From assembly GCA_008694505.1 (NCBI GenBank), contig VZDJ01000056.1:62001-126000 (forward strand): 64,000 nucleotides of DNA. The letters are read 5' to 3'. The notes beneath the pieces were generated by a model. It saw nothing but the letters and a program-made list of their open reading frames with translations. It did no database searches and was not told where the DNA came from. The translations under genes were made by a program, and so were the position numbers. How positions within the stretch are numbered: the stretch's first letter is position 1; every line of letters begins with the position of its first letter. The stretch is from Cyanoderma ruficeps (Eukaryota > Chordata > Aves > Passeriformes > Timaliidae). This document shows, one piece after another, positions 11,301-20,700 of the stretch.

Positions 11301-14055
11301 CCCCAGAGCACTGACTACCCCTAGGCCAGCTTCCGTTTCTTTATTCAGCTCCTTCTCACTGGTGCTCAGGGCAGGCATAATTTGCAGGCATCACCCAAGG
11401 GTGCTAATCAGCTACACCATGATGAGATTTGCCTCTTCACAGAGCTGGAGCCTTGAATTGACATCTTTAGACTCCAGGGAAAACATCATCAGTATAAAGG
11501 TAAACTGTTGTTTCAAAGGAGTTGTTCCACCCAAAGTCCTTGCACTGCTCTTGAAGCCCTCGAAGGCACAAAACAATCTCAACCTCCAAACCATGGAAAA
11601 ATATCCGCCTCATGAACACCCAGTATTGGGAGAAACGCTTTCTACAGCCATATCAACAGTTTCTCTTGAAAGATTTTTCATTTTGCAAGCATGACATGGC
11701 CACAGGGTGAGAAAACCCATGTAAGGCCGTGAAATCTTAAGAAATCCCTTCCCATTTCTCCAGAGGAACACCCAGCAAACCACTGGTGGAGGCACCTTCT
11801 CCTTGCCCAGCAGGCACTCCCTGGATCCAGTCCCTGCAATTTTCCAAAACAAGACTCTAGCAGGAACAACAAATCAGAGCTACTGTTCAACTTGGTATTT
11901 GCACTTTTCAGGAGAAAAACTGAATCCTTGGGTTTCCTTTCTTGAAAGCTACAAATTATTCCATGAAACTGAACTGCAGGTTGTTTATTAACTGCACCAG
12001 CATTCCCAGAGGGCTCCTAAAGGGGCAGAGAAACTGAATGCTGTTGATACACGGAGCACTACGGTTTTCTCTGGTTAGCTCCAGATCTTGGATTACAGTA
12101 GCTTGGATGATAATGAATTGTTCCAGGTTAGTAGAAATAGGAAAAAATAAAGGATGATAGATGACTTCACATGGGAAACCCGAACATCGAGCTTCTATTT
12201 AACCAGGAGAGAAAAAGCCCAGCTGACTGCTTTGTAACAGTACTCTCAACATCTTTCAGGAACTAGAACAGGACATCTCAACAGCAAAACCAAATCTGGT
12301 ACAAAAGTAGAAGTAAAATGGGTCATTTTATTCAGCATGGCCTGTAGTTCTCCCAAAGCACTCGAGAGATGTAATGAATTCTGTGTTTATATGAAGGATA
12401 TCTGCCACAAGAATAGATACAGTTAAATACAATCATCCAAACTAAGTACTCAGCAATTCCTCTTTTAGCACATCAGGCAGAATAATCAAGTTTAACTGAA
12501 AGGAAGTGCATAGCAATGTGCAAATGGAGGAAAAAAGTCTGAAACAATGATGAATAACAGAATGCTACTGTGTAATAGGCAAATCTGTCACTACAGTAAC
12601 TGTTACGAATTATGTTTTTAGCAAGCCATGCAAAGGTAACATCACTTATGCAAACATTACCAACTCCCCACAGGAAACTTACATTATTCTTTTCCTAAGG
12701 GTAAAAAATGGGCTGAAGGATCATTAAATGTATGACTAAACTGTAGTATGAAACACTTCTCTTTATCAAAAACCATTTTGCCTTTTTTTCTAGAAAAGCA
12801 ACTGTTGCATTCATACATAGTTACACTGAATCCAGTCACTTCCTCCTTTTATATTTTTCCACACATGCCCACACCCAATTTAAGATGTTTTCTATCTTTA
12901 GCTGAGTTGAATATTCCTTTAACAGTCGAACAGCATTTGGCTGAATTACTTGGTGGAATAAACTTCCACGATGCATCAGAGATAAATTCATTTTTCACGT
13001 GCACTGCAAGTCCAGGATAACTTTTTTAGTTTATCATAAACCCACACACAGCATCACACCAGAAAAAGCTCGTTTGTGCATGTTTTCAGGCAGCTCACGA
13101 ACAGAGCTCTGTGTCGCTGTACTTTTGACAGGCTTTATTTTGGTAGTTAACAACATCATTACAATAGGGACTGTATGTGTTAACATGACAAACCCCACTC
13201 TCTGTTTCTCCTGCGTCAGTTATTCAAGTATCTGTACTTTAAAGGCCTTTGAACTAAACTCTTTTTTTCCTTTCATTTTATTTTCTGTCTGAGGGCACGA
13301 GTGGCAAATGTCGATTTGCGTATGACACACCTTCCCAAGTAGCCAGGACAAGGCCAGGTCTCCGGCCGGCCGCAGACACGGGGAACAGCCTGTACCAGAG
13401 CTCTGCAGCAAAACTCACACTGGTTTGACACAAATCATGTGATGCCTTGCTCTCTCCCGAAAAGCAGTGTTTACACATCGGTGTCTGGAGCGGCACACGC
13501 CAGGTCAGCTCGCAGCCTGCTGCCACAGCTCCCGATTTATGGCTCTGCCTGTCACCCACAGCCAGCCCAGCGCAGAGCAGCGGGGCCGCTTGGGACGCGG
13601 TTAAAGCACGGACACGATTTAACCCTCGGCTCCTGCAGGGCAGACAGAGCCTCCACCTGTCTCCGACCCCGAGCCGGGACACAGGGAACGAGCTCCCGAT
13701 CGCCGCGACCCGGAGACATCCCGGGGACAACGGGGATGACCCCAGGGACAACTCCCAGGGACGGCGGGGGCGATCCCGGGGACAACCCCCAGAGACAGCC
13801 CCCAGGGACAATAGGGGTGACCCCAGGGACAATCCCTCAGGGACAAAAGGGTGCCCCCAGTGCCAGCCGGACCCCCGCATCCCATCCTCCCGCACCGCCT
13901 CACAACGAGCCCGGGCAGCGGCGGCGTTGGCGGCGCGGAGCCCTTTGTGCGGCAGCGGGGGCCACCCCCGCACCCCTCGGCAGCGCTCACCAGCTGTCCA
14001 GCTCCAGCTCCAGCAGCGACTGGGTCCGCTCCGAGCTGCAGTGCAGGCACCACAT
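8104..14055 (-). CDS. Candidate multi-exon protein gene of unknown function (11-exon model, about 446 aa)
   Basis: A phase-consistent minus-strand model: 14055-13991, 13400-13331, 12016-11796, 11641-11592, 11267-11092, 10787-10764, 10278-10218, 9349-9098, 8757-8623, 8463-8426, 8352-8104 (TGA). Lengths sum to 1341 bases, exactly 447 codons. The start lies in a CpG island. All junctions are GT-AG; the strongest acceptors are at 12017, 10279, 8758, 8464 and 8353. The N-terminus has W-C-L-H-C followed by C-x4-C-x2-C across exons 1-2, which could bind zinc. The middle is rich in leucine and aromatic residues. The C-terminus is polar, with a stretch rich in Q, S and P. I do not recognise the family. 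Exons 4, 6 and 10 are short and weakest, and I chose splice sites partly to keep phase. A fast-evolving gene or a decayed one would both fit. Confidence 0.5.
8426..8463 (-). CDS. Predicted short internal exon (38 bases)
   Basis: The acceptor ttttcctaccacag is good. The donor TTTG/GTTGAG is weak but usable. The exon adds 12 codons (QHVTQDHFSLSL), enters in phase 1 and leaves in phase 0, joining the exons on either side without a stop. Short exons are easily invented by eye. A direct read-through from this acceptor into the terminal exon is also open and would give a longer exon. Confidence 0.35.
8623..8757 (-). CDS. Predicted internal exon with a leucine-rich helical segment
   Basis: A long T/C-rich tract on the minus strand ends in ttcttgtttag (acceptor), followed by 135 open bases and a GAA/GTGAGA donor. 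The peptide begins DTSDVKDLVETG and continues with a KKELILILLDLREW-like amphipathic stretch, then LLLRLAINALR. This would suit a helical repeat or a packing surface, but no family is assigned. It enters and leaves in phase 1, matching exon 8 (phase 1 end) and exon 10 (phase 1 start). Splice signals and composition make it one of the stronger exons. Confidence 0.5.
8990..8995 (-). terminator. AATAAA poly(A) signal inside the predicted intron 8
   Basis: On the minus strand AATAAA is followed 15-30 bases later by GU-rich tctgtgtgggtcttc, the usual arrangement of a cleavage site. It lies about 80 bases after the TAA that ends exon 8 if that exon is left unspliced. It would suit an alternative short transcript. 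Chance occurrence is possible. Confidence 0.3.
9098..9349 (-). CDS. Predicted internal exon (252 bases) with tandem acceptor and possible early 3' end
   Basis: The exon follows a T-rich tract ending TTAGTAG, a tandem (NAGNAG) acceptor that could add or drop one codon. It encodes 83 codons with a charged N-terminal half (SRNGYRRDPAVVMDRP) and a C-terminal SSVPDPAAVPRDL. The donor is CTGA/GTACAG, phase 1, and joins exon 9. If this donor is skipped, the frame runs 8 more codons to a TAA at 9077-9075, and AATAAA follows on the minus strand at 8995-8990. That could make a shorter isoform by intronic polyadenylation. A second frame is also open across most of the exon, so the frame choice rests on phase with the neighbours. 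Confidence 0.45.
10218..10278 (-). CDS. Predicted internal exon (61 bases)
   Basis: The acceptor ccatttgaattttatttag is good. The exon opens in phase 0 and encodes VPFRVQTEMATSLHCCDLTP. The donor CCAG/GTTTCC leaves it in phase 1, as the next exon needs. The frame stays open past the donor for about 25 codons, so a later donor is possible. It contains a Cys-Cys pair but no recognised motif. Confidence 0.4.
10764..10787 (-). CDS. Predicted micro-exon (24 bases, 8 codons)
   Basis: Phase 0 on both sides, encoding EISETVTK, between acceptor aataacagaactgcag and donor AAG/GTGGAG. Because it is a multiple of three in phase 0, the model works equally well without it. Support is therefore weak. Confidence 0.25.
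11025..11062. repeat. Poly-T tract broken by an ambiguous base
   Basis: A 17-base T run (11025-11041), then aaaaat, a single N at 11048, then a 14-base T run. On the minus strand this is an A-rich tract in a predicted intron, 30 bases after the exon-5 donor. The N marks an uncertain base call or assembly join in a homopolymer, so the true length is unknown. Confidence 0.8.
11092..11267 (-). CDS. Predicted internal exon (176 bases)
   Basis: The acceptor acattacctgtag and donor TTTAAG/GTACTG flank 58 full codons. The peptide begins IKQLLMYFTRVPWCLTPLVS and later reads VLEVRSCFLSKPLAFQFL, ending EWCKGEFK. It is hydrophobic and aromatic with scattered cysteines, like a folded domain interior. 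It enters in phase 1 and leaves in phase 0. The frame is open upstream of this acceptor for about 26 more codons, so the exon could start earlier. No family recognised. Confidence 0.45.
11592..11641 (-). CDS. Predicted internal exon (50 bases), boundaries uncertain
   Basis: The exon reads KRFSQYWVFMRRIFFH between a weak acceptor (gatatggctgtag) and a weak donor (CATG/GTTTGG), chosen because phases 2 and 1 match the neighbours. The frame remains open well beyond the donor, to a TAA near 11468, with a protein-like stretch (FHGLEVEIVLCLRGLQEQ). A longer exon with another partner is therefore plausible. Alternatively exon 3 could join exon 5 directly through GGGA/GTGCCT at 11818. Confidence 0.25.
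11796..12016 (-). CDS. Predicted internal exon (221 bases)
   Basis: A very good acceptor (ttctctgcccctttag) opens in phase 0 onto EPSGNAGAVNKQPAVQFHG, then a FQERKPKDSVFLLKS segment and SSSDLLFLLESCFGKLQGLD. The frame stays open for 111 codons from the acceptor to TGA. The donor AGAAG/GTGCCT is assumed; others lie nearby. Alternating hydrophobic residues after QFHG suggest beta strands, possibly a small barrel, but that is speculation. Exon 2 ends in phase 0 as required. Confidence 0.45.
13331..13400 (-). CDS. Predicted exon 2 (70 bases), cysteine-rich
   Basis: Three acceptors cluster here on the minus strand (after 13403, 13401 and 13390). Only the one starting at 13400 keeps both the exon-1 frame and the exon-3 frame open. 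It gives C-SGTGCSPCLRPAGDLALSW and ends AAG/GTGTGT in phase 0. With exon 1 this makes C-x2-C ... C-x4-C-x2-C, a spacing that could ligate zinc. The CAGAG acceptor used is not ideal. Confidence 0.4.
13711..13855. repeat. GC-rich minisatellite, unit near CCCCAGGGACAA
   Basis: About eight imperfect copies of a 15-19 base unit with core ccccagggacaa (for example at 13740, 13757, 13774, 13803, 13823 and 13842). It lies in predicted intron 1. Long chance ORFs on both strands here are a by-product of the low stop frequency of this repeat. Confidence 0.85.
13991..14055 (-). CDS. Predicted first coding exon, start MWCLHC
   Basis: ATG at 14055 in the CpG island begins MWCLHCSSERTQS, followed by a LLELELDS stretch, then a clean donor AGCTG/GTGAGC in phase 2. 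The pattern of a short N-terminal C-x2-C peptide and a consensus donor in a CpG island is typical of a real first exon. An upstream ATG at 14096, out of frame and with a good context (G at -3 and +4), would give a short upstream ORF if it is transcribed, so the transcription start may lie between the two ATGs. Confidence 0.5.
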
Positions 14056-14224
14056 GGCCGAGCCGGAGTGTCGGGCGGGGAGCTCCGCGCCACCATAGCC
14101 GCCCCTCGGGCCGCCCCGCCCCGCGCCCGCTCCCCTCGGCCGGCGGCGGCGGGGCAGGGAAGCGGACAGAGCGCACGCGTGGAGGGCGGGATTCCTCGGG
14201 AAAGCGCGGTCCGAGGGCTCCCCT

Positions 14225-14430
14225 CACTCCAGCAGCCCTCACACCCACCACCGTGCCCGGGGGCCCCTCGGGCCGGGCTCCAGCGGGCACGGTTCTCCAA
14301 AGGTTCTCCTCACTCCAGCAGCCCTCACACCCATCGCCGTGCCCGGGGATCTCTCGGACCGGGCTCCAGCGAGCACGGTTATTCCTTCACTCCAGCAGCC
14401 CTCACACCCCTCACCGTGGCAGGGGCTGGC
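14225..14430. repeat. Tandem repeat, three copies of a 77-86 base unit
   Basis: Copies start at 14225, 14311 and 14388, each beginning cactccagcagccctcacaccc and continuing with a cgtgcccgggg...ccgggctccagcg block. The third copy is truncated. The unit lies directly upstream of the minus-strand start and may add or duplicate promoter elements. Confidence 0.9.
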
Positions 14431-14726
14431 TCGGCCCGGCCCGAGAGGCCCCCGCCCCCCCGACAACAAAATAGCAACACCCTCCCCACAGCTTCACACC
14501 CTGTAATAACACAACAAAGCTCCTCTGGCCGATCTCTGTAGTTTGGGGAAACTTTGGTCAGTTTCTGAAATTTAGTCAATTGCTCAAAGTGCCGCTCAGG
14601 CGAACCGGGTGTAAGAAGGAGCAGGGCGCAAAGTTATGCATAGGACATACCTCGTATTTATACATCCCACGAGGGCTGATCGTGTCTTTCAGGGTGGTAA
14701 AAAGAATCGAGACAACTTTAGTTAAA

Positions 14727-14739
14727 CCCCCCCCCCCCC
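14727..14739. repeat. Poly(C) tract, 13 bases
   Basis: A pure run of 13 C on the + strand just outside the CpG island. Homopolymer length is likely variable. Confidence 0.9.
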
Positions 14740-17700
14740 TTAAACATTTGGATGGAGCGTGCGTTTTGCATAGTTTCCTAAGGAAGCATTAGGCATAGAT
14801 TCCACCAAGCCTGGGTTTAACTAGCTTTCAGTGAAACTCAAACACGTTAAGGAAGGACACACCTACACCGGCTGTTTTAATAGGAATGTCACTGCAGGAC
14901 TCTAACCAGAGACTATTTACGGTGCAATGCCTGCTCTCAACATTTAATGGTTATCTGGGCAGCCTCTTCCCCGCAGAATGTCTGGGATCCACAACCCCAC
15001 GTTTTTCTGGTCCTGACTCAATGTCTCCTGCATCAAGCTTCGTCTCCACTTGTAAACAGAGACAAATCCAAAGCAGACACAAGCAGTTCCCAAAAGTCAA
15101 CTTCTCCTTCGGAAACCAGTTTCCATTTAGGAACCAAGTGCAGACAGTTTTAGCGTGGGCTGTGAAGGAGATGTATTGGAAAGGGTGGCTGGAAAGCTCT
15201 GACCTCAAAACCAGTCGCAGAATTTTCTGAAGAATGTGCTTTTCTGAAGCCACTTCAAACACAATCTTCCTTCTACAGATATGATCAAACTAGATCAGCA
15301 AATAACCAAGCAATACAAACACATCCCATTCCAAACACTGCGTGGATAATTGTTACAGATGGCTTTCCCCCCATCAATATCAAGCATCCAGAATTCCCCG
15401 TTTAGTCTCAACCGTTGTGGTACGAAGTTTTTGTAAGATCACTTCTTGCTTGAGTATGTCGTTAAAATTTAAAGTAGAGATTAAATGCCCAAATCATCTA
15501 CACATTTAAGATCTCGGATGTATTCCAACGGGGGGAATTAAACACAGAAAAACAAATTCTTGCTACACTACGCAGACAACATTGTGGTTTCCGAGCTGAG
15601 GCAGCCTGATGCAGTTATTTTTGGAGTGATTTTTTGTGAATGTTTCAACATTCCAAAACCATTTTAATTCAGCCATAATCAATACTGTACCTTCAATTTT
15701 CCCTCAGGTAACAATAACTGTAATCCACACTGCACCATCCACCATGTCTCAGGTGGTGATTTAGCAGAGATCTCTAAGTCTATGACTTCTGAGGACAAGT
15801 TTTGCTGGCACATAGCTAAGTTTCTTTGCCATCCTGATGGTAGAGGTGCTGAACACACCGGGCCCCAGAAGACAGGGGCAGAAGAGCTCTTCTACCAATA
15901 CAGAGCCAAATGTGGGCTTCTATAGCACTTTACTGATCTGCATTTGCATAAGAAGCTTTAGCAGAACCCACAGGATGTATATTCTCCATTGTCCTCCTGC
16001 TGCTATTTTGACACCTAACTAGCATTAGAGTTGCCACTAAGATATTGTAGAAATATGTAGTGCAGTGTAAGGAGGTCAAAAAGTAACTTTTCATGCTCTA
16101 CTGTCCTTACTCCTTGCAATTTGTTGGAGCACAACTAACAGCACAACACAAAGTGATCTTTGCTCCGTTAGGTCAACTCGACTTAAGCAAAAATGAAGGA
16201 ACTGGGAAATCTCTCTGAAGAGGAAGTAAACAAAGATTTTAAAGGATGATTTTACAATCTCCAGACCAGCCCAGAAGTTTGAGGGAAATAATTGTGAAGC
16301 AAGTGGGCTGGCTGACCACGGGTAGAGCTTATTGTGACAAGTGGCTCACTCACTGCAGCTGCTGCTTCATTCATTTTGGACCACTGCAGTTTCCAGCCAG
16401 TTGCCCAACAAACAGCACTCTCAAACTACAGTATCTCAGCAGTGAATGATTTCCTCAGACCATTCAACCCTGCTTGCTAAAGCCAGCCCTATTTTATTTC
16501 TAATACAGAAATATAATTAAACACCACACTGAATTTTTGGTTTATCCAGTAATTTACATAAATCACTGCTATTTAATGTGTTAATGGCTAAAACAAAGTA
16601 TATAAACCCCCAGAGTGCAAGAAACTCAATTTGTAATTACGAGCACACAGCAATTTGTACAATATGCTATCTAAATCTACAGTAATTATGACCCTGCTAA
16701 AAGGGTAATTCCCAACTTAATCACATTTAATACACCATTATTTCCAAGATCTGAAAAGGCTGAAAAATAAGCATTTGTCTTGCATTTTGCTTGAATAAAA
16801 GCAAAGGGTTACACAAGCAAAAAAAAACTGCTAGGGAGTAGTTTTCTTCCTGCAGAGTATAAATACAGCCATGCAGCATCGTACAATAAACTGCATATAC
16901 AGGTCAAAATACCTGTTATTCCTTTCACAGTGGGTTTTGGGGGGGATATTAATGAAAAAAATATGCTAACCCATGTGGATCCTCCACTTCCTGCCTCCCA
17001 TGGTAAATCCTCTGTTTCTCATGCTCTCCCTCCACCCATGCTTACCTGTCCAAGTATTCAATACAACAGATTGGGATAGATCAGTTTCAAGGATGTACAG
17101 CACAATCCCCTTTCACATTATTTTCTTTTGGTGGACAGTGAGCATTATCAATGAACAGTAATTGATCCTCTAACCATATAAAACATCATAATGTAACATC
17201 ATAATGTTCCCACATGGCCTGGAATTACATGGGAATTCTCACATATGCCAGGAAATTCTTCAAAAGCAAACATGCTCCTGTACTCATCCCAGTTTTCTGT
17301 TCTCTCAAAGTGGATTTATCTTCTCTCATACGCATTTCTGCATTTTCTGTGGCTCTGTACCAGATTATTTCATTTTTAAATGCCAATACAGAAAAATCAG
17401 CATAAAAACAATAACTACAACTTCAGTTCACATTTTAAACTGAACTTATAAAGCCTCTAAACAAACACATCTGGGAAAAGGCTTTATTCTGTCAGTTGCT
17501 ACGGAGTAGGCAAAACAATGAATCTTTGTAGTCTTTTTTGCTCTCCAAAAAAAAAATATGAAAGTCTATTTAAGGCAAAGGAAATCTTCACTGATTTCAA
17601 GGGTTTGGAGAGCCAAAGTGGTACTTTTCATCCATCTATCTCAAAGCCTCTCACCTTTACAAAACCTAAACAAGATTATTGCTGTGTGAATGATGGGAAT

Positions 17701-20700
17701 ACTGAAGCATAAAGGTTATGAACCATAGCAGAGGAAAATTAAAGTAACTTCTCTCAGTTGCCTTGCAGATCAGTGGGAGAACTAAAAGTGAAACAGATCT
17801 ATCTACACGTTCTGCTTCTTTATCCCCTCCCACAAAACCAGATGCTGTGCTCTACAGAGGGAGGAAAGATCAGTGTGTGTTGTTGGCCCTCAAAAGAAAC
17901 CTTTCCAGAGAAAGGCTGTGCTTTCCAGTAAAGTCTCTCCATACCCTGGCTAGAAGATTTGGATAAGAGCAGCAATTTTGCAACAAAAAAGGAAATTCCA
18001 CATGATAACAGGGCTTCAAAATGCTAAGATACTCTGATTTACCAAGGCTGGAGCATGCAAACCAGGCAACCCTGCAAACTACAGCGAGTTATGAAGCTCA
18101 TATACAAAATCTCAGCACTGAGAGAAACAATGCCTAAAGAGGCTTAGACTGCAGTCAAACCATTAGAGCAGAGGCAGGATTCCCGACTGAAAACTCCCTG
18201 CTGTCACTACTCTGACCTGGTTTTGTCCCTCAGAGTCGGTAGTTGATCCTACAAACCCTCAGTTGTGCTAGAAGCTATTGTTAACTGTATTAGTGGTGCA
18301 CTATAACACTGCCTGACTATTTACATCCACGGCAACAACACTGGGAAAAGTAACATCAGGCAGAGCTTTTTTGAACACGATTTAAGTGTCTCTCAGACAG
18401 CTCTGAAATGCTGCTCACGCTGCTTCTGAGCTGATGTCTTCATCCTCTGGCCCTGCCTCTGCTCCCCATAGTGCAGCTCACAGAAAGGCACAGTTTTGGT
18501 TTTCCACAAAATTAATCCATTACTAGATAACTAGATTTCATTATAACATTATCGAGGGATTTAAAATTTCTCTTTACAGATCCACAGGCACACGGAACTT
18601 TTTTTTTTTTGGTACAAATACCAAATACCTCCTGTTGAGAAGAATTTAGCAGAGGCCTTTCTGCAGCTGTCCCTGTTGCTGCCACTCAACCCCAGCAGTG
18701 AAACGATACCTGAGGAGCAGAAGCTGCAAGAAAGGTCAGTCAGCACTGAGCGGTGGTTCTTCAAGAGGAAACATTTCCTTTTCATAAATCCATGGAACAG
18801 AAGGGTAGTGGATGCTTGGAAATCCCCCAAAGGCAGTACAGAGGCTAACAAGGAGCCAGAGAGCCCCCTTAGCACAAAGTTCATCCGGAAGGCAAGAAAG
18901 CCACTCTGTTCACCAGGAATCAGAAATGGAGTAAAAGGGAAAGAGAAATCTCTAATCTGAATTCGTGGGGCAATAAAGGCAGGACTCTGTACCAGGAAGA
19001 GAAGGTGACTGCAATTACAGCTCTGCTGATACCATTTTATGTATGAAACTCCTTTGTCCTTTCCTGGTGAAATAGGTACAAGTGTGGCTCCTTCATTCTC
19101 CTCACGTGGAGTGGCACCTTCTCTGTGGAACCCAGAGTTCCCACAGCCCAGCACACACCTAAACAATTGCAGCACCAGGTCACTGGGCTCCTGTGGCTGC
19201 GTGTTTGGTGCCACTGCTGAGCAAGGGTGGTGGGCACCGAGCCCGTGGGGGTCAGCATGGAGAAATTCAGGATATAAGGAACATATCCTGATGCTCTAAA
19301 CCAGCAGACCTCACAGAGGGAAAGGTGAAACCATGAGCTCCTCCTTCCACACTGTTGCTTAGCCATAATAAAAAACTGAAAATGTAATTGTTACTGAATA
19401 AAATATCTTGCAAGGAATTTGGACAGAAAACACACATTGAGATGATACCAATAATGCAGGTGGCAAATACATATTGCGTTAATGCTCTCAAACACCCTGT
19501 GTAAACCAACTGAACCCAAATCATCCTTTAAAAATATTCTGTACCACAAGGTTCCTCAGAGCTTCCATTTTTTCCCCTGCTTTCATTTCATGGCAGTAAT
19601 AATGTATTTTCTGCAAAAAGCATTTCTTTGGGATTAATGGCAGCTGAGATTAACAATGCTTAGTTATGCTTCATGTCATCAACATCTCAAAAGCTCTCCA
19701 TCCCCAAGAAAAGCATGATTATGTTTACTTGATATTTAATGTTTTGGGTTTTTTTTTTCCTGTTTGAACAATTCACACATTTACTGAGATGAGTGAGCTT
19801 CAATGAGCACACTAAAATTAAGTAGAAAGACACATGACTGATTCTAACATTTTTAAACTAATATTTTCTACTTCTAAAAAGTACAGAATTGTGTTTCTTT
19901 GAACACATATGTGAAAAGAATTACATACCCCACAGATAGTGGCTGAAAGCTTGGGAACATAATTACTATTTATCATTAAAGTATCTACTGGAATGTTGCT
20001 GCTTTAGATTCTGGACAGAATTGTCTCTCCAGCAGCATTTGTGACATCTGGCTCAGGATAATGTGCTGCTCTCAGAGGTCACGTGTGCAGTGCATGCCAT
20101 GCAGGACATATTTTCCATGAGTGCCTTTCTGCAGGCACCATTCGAAACCAAGGAATTTTTCTACTTGAAGCTCAGACTGTGTTACTGTTGTTTATTTTGA
20201 TAGCAACCACCAAGTTTAAACTGCCAGTCAAGTGACAAGCATCACTGCCATTCCCCATATATAAATAATCATTTTTAAAAATTACCAAAATCCAATTTTA
20301 AAGTAAAGACACTAACTGCATATTTAAACACATGGGTAAGAAGAAGGTTATAGGGAAGGTCTTATTATTTACCTAATAAAGTTAGATTTAAAGGCATTTC
20401 ATGAAAATATTTTCATGGTTTCTGTATTAGTGCATGGCTGTGCAATGGAACTACTTTTAAATCCAGAAAAATATTTATCTACGCTCCCATTTTTTCAAAT
20501 CCTTCGGCATTGAGATGCATTGTGGTACTCAGAAGACTTGATTAAAATGCAGGAATATTTACAGACACTTCTTTTTGGCATTGCACATCCCTCAGCTGAT
20601 CCTGCAGGCGACTGTGCCACCACCAGTGTCCCTTTCCACAAAATGCAGCAGAGTGCAAAGGGTGGTCACCATGGAAAACCGAACCAACAAACCCACATTC

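Larger units (their letters stand above)
13330..14480. promoter_or_regulatory. CpG island, promoter of the minus-strand gene
   Basis: The stretch is GC-rich with dense CpG, in sharp contrast to the AT-rich flanks. It includes GC-box (Sp1-type) sequence ccgccccgccccgcgcccgc at 14111-14130, just upstream of the predicted minus-strand start codon at 14055. No TATA box is evident, as is usual for CpG-island promoters. It could also fire in the + direction. Two tandem repeats lie inside it. Confidence 0.8.

Noticed and set aside
13278..14541. Overlapping ORFs of 340-364 codons on both strands
   Set aside because: They run through the CpG island and its tandem repeats, where stops are rare; the composition is repeat-like and frames on both strands are open at once.
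16850..16870. TATA-like gtataaatac as a promoter
   Set aside because: Isolated AT-rich match without CpG, initiator or downstream ORF.
18561..19214. 217-codon minus-strand ORF
   Set aside because: No recognised motif, passes through a poly-T tract, and no splice chain could be built; kept only as a remote possibility.
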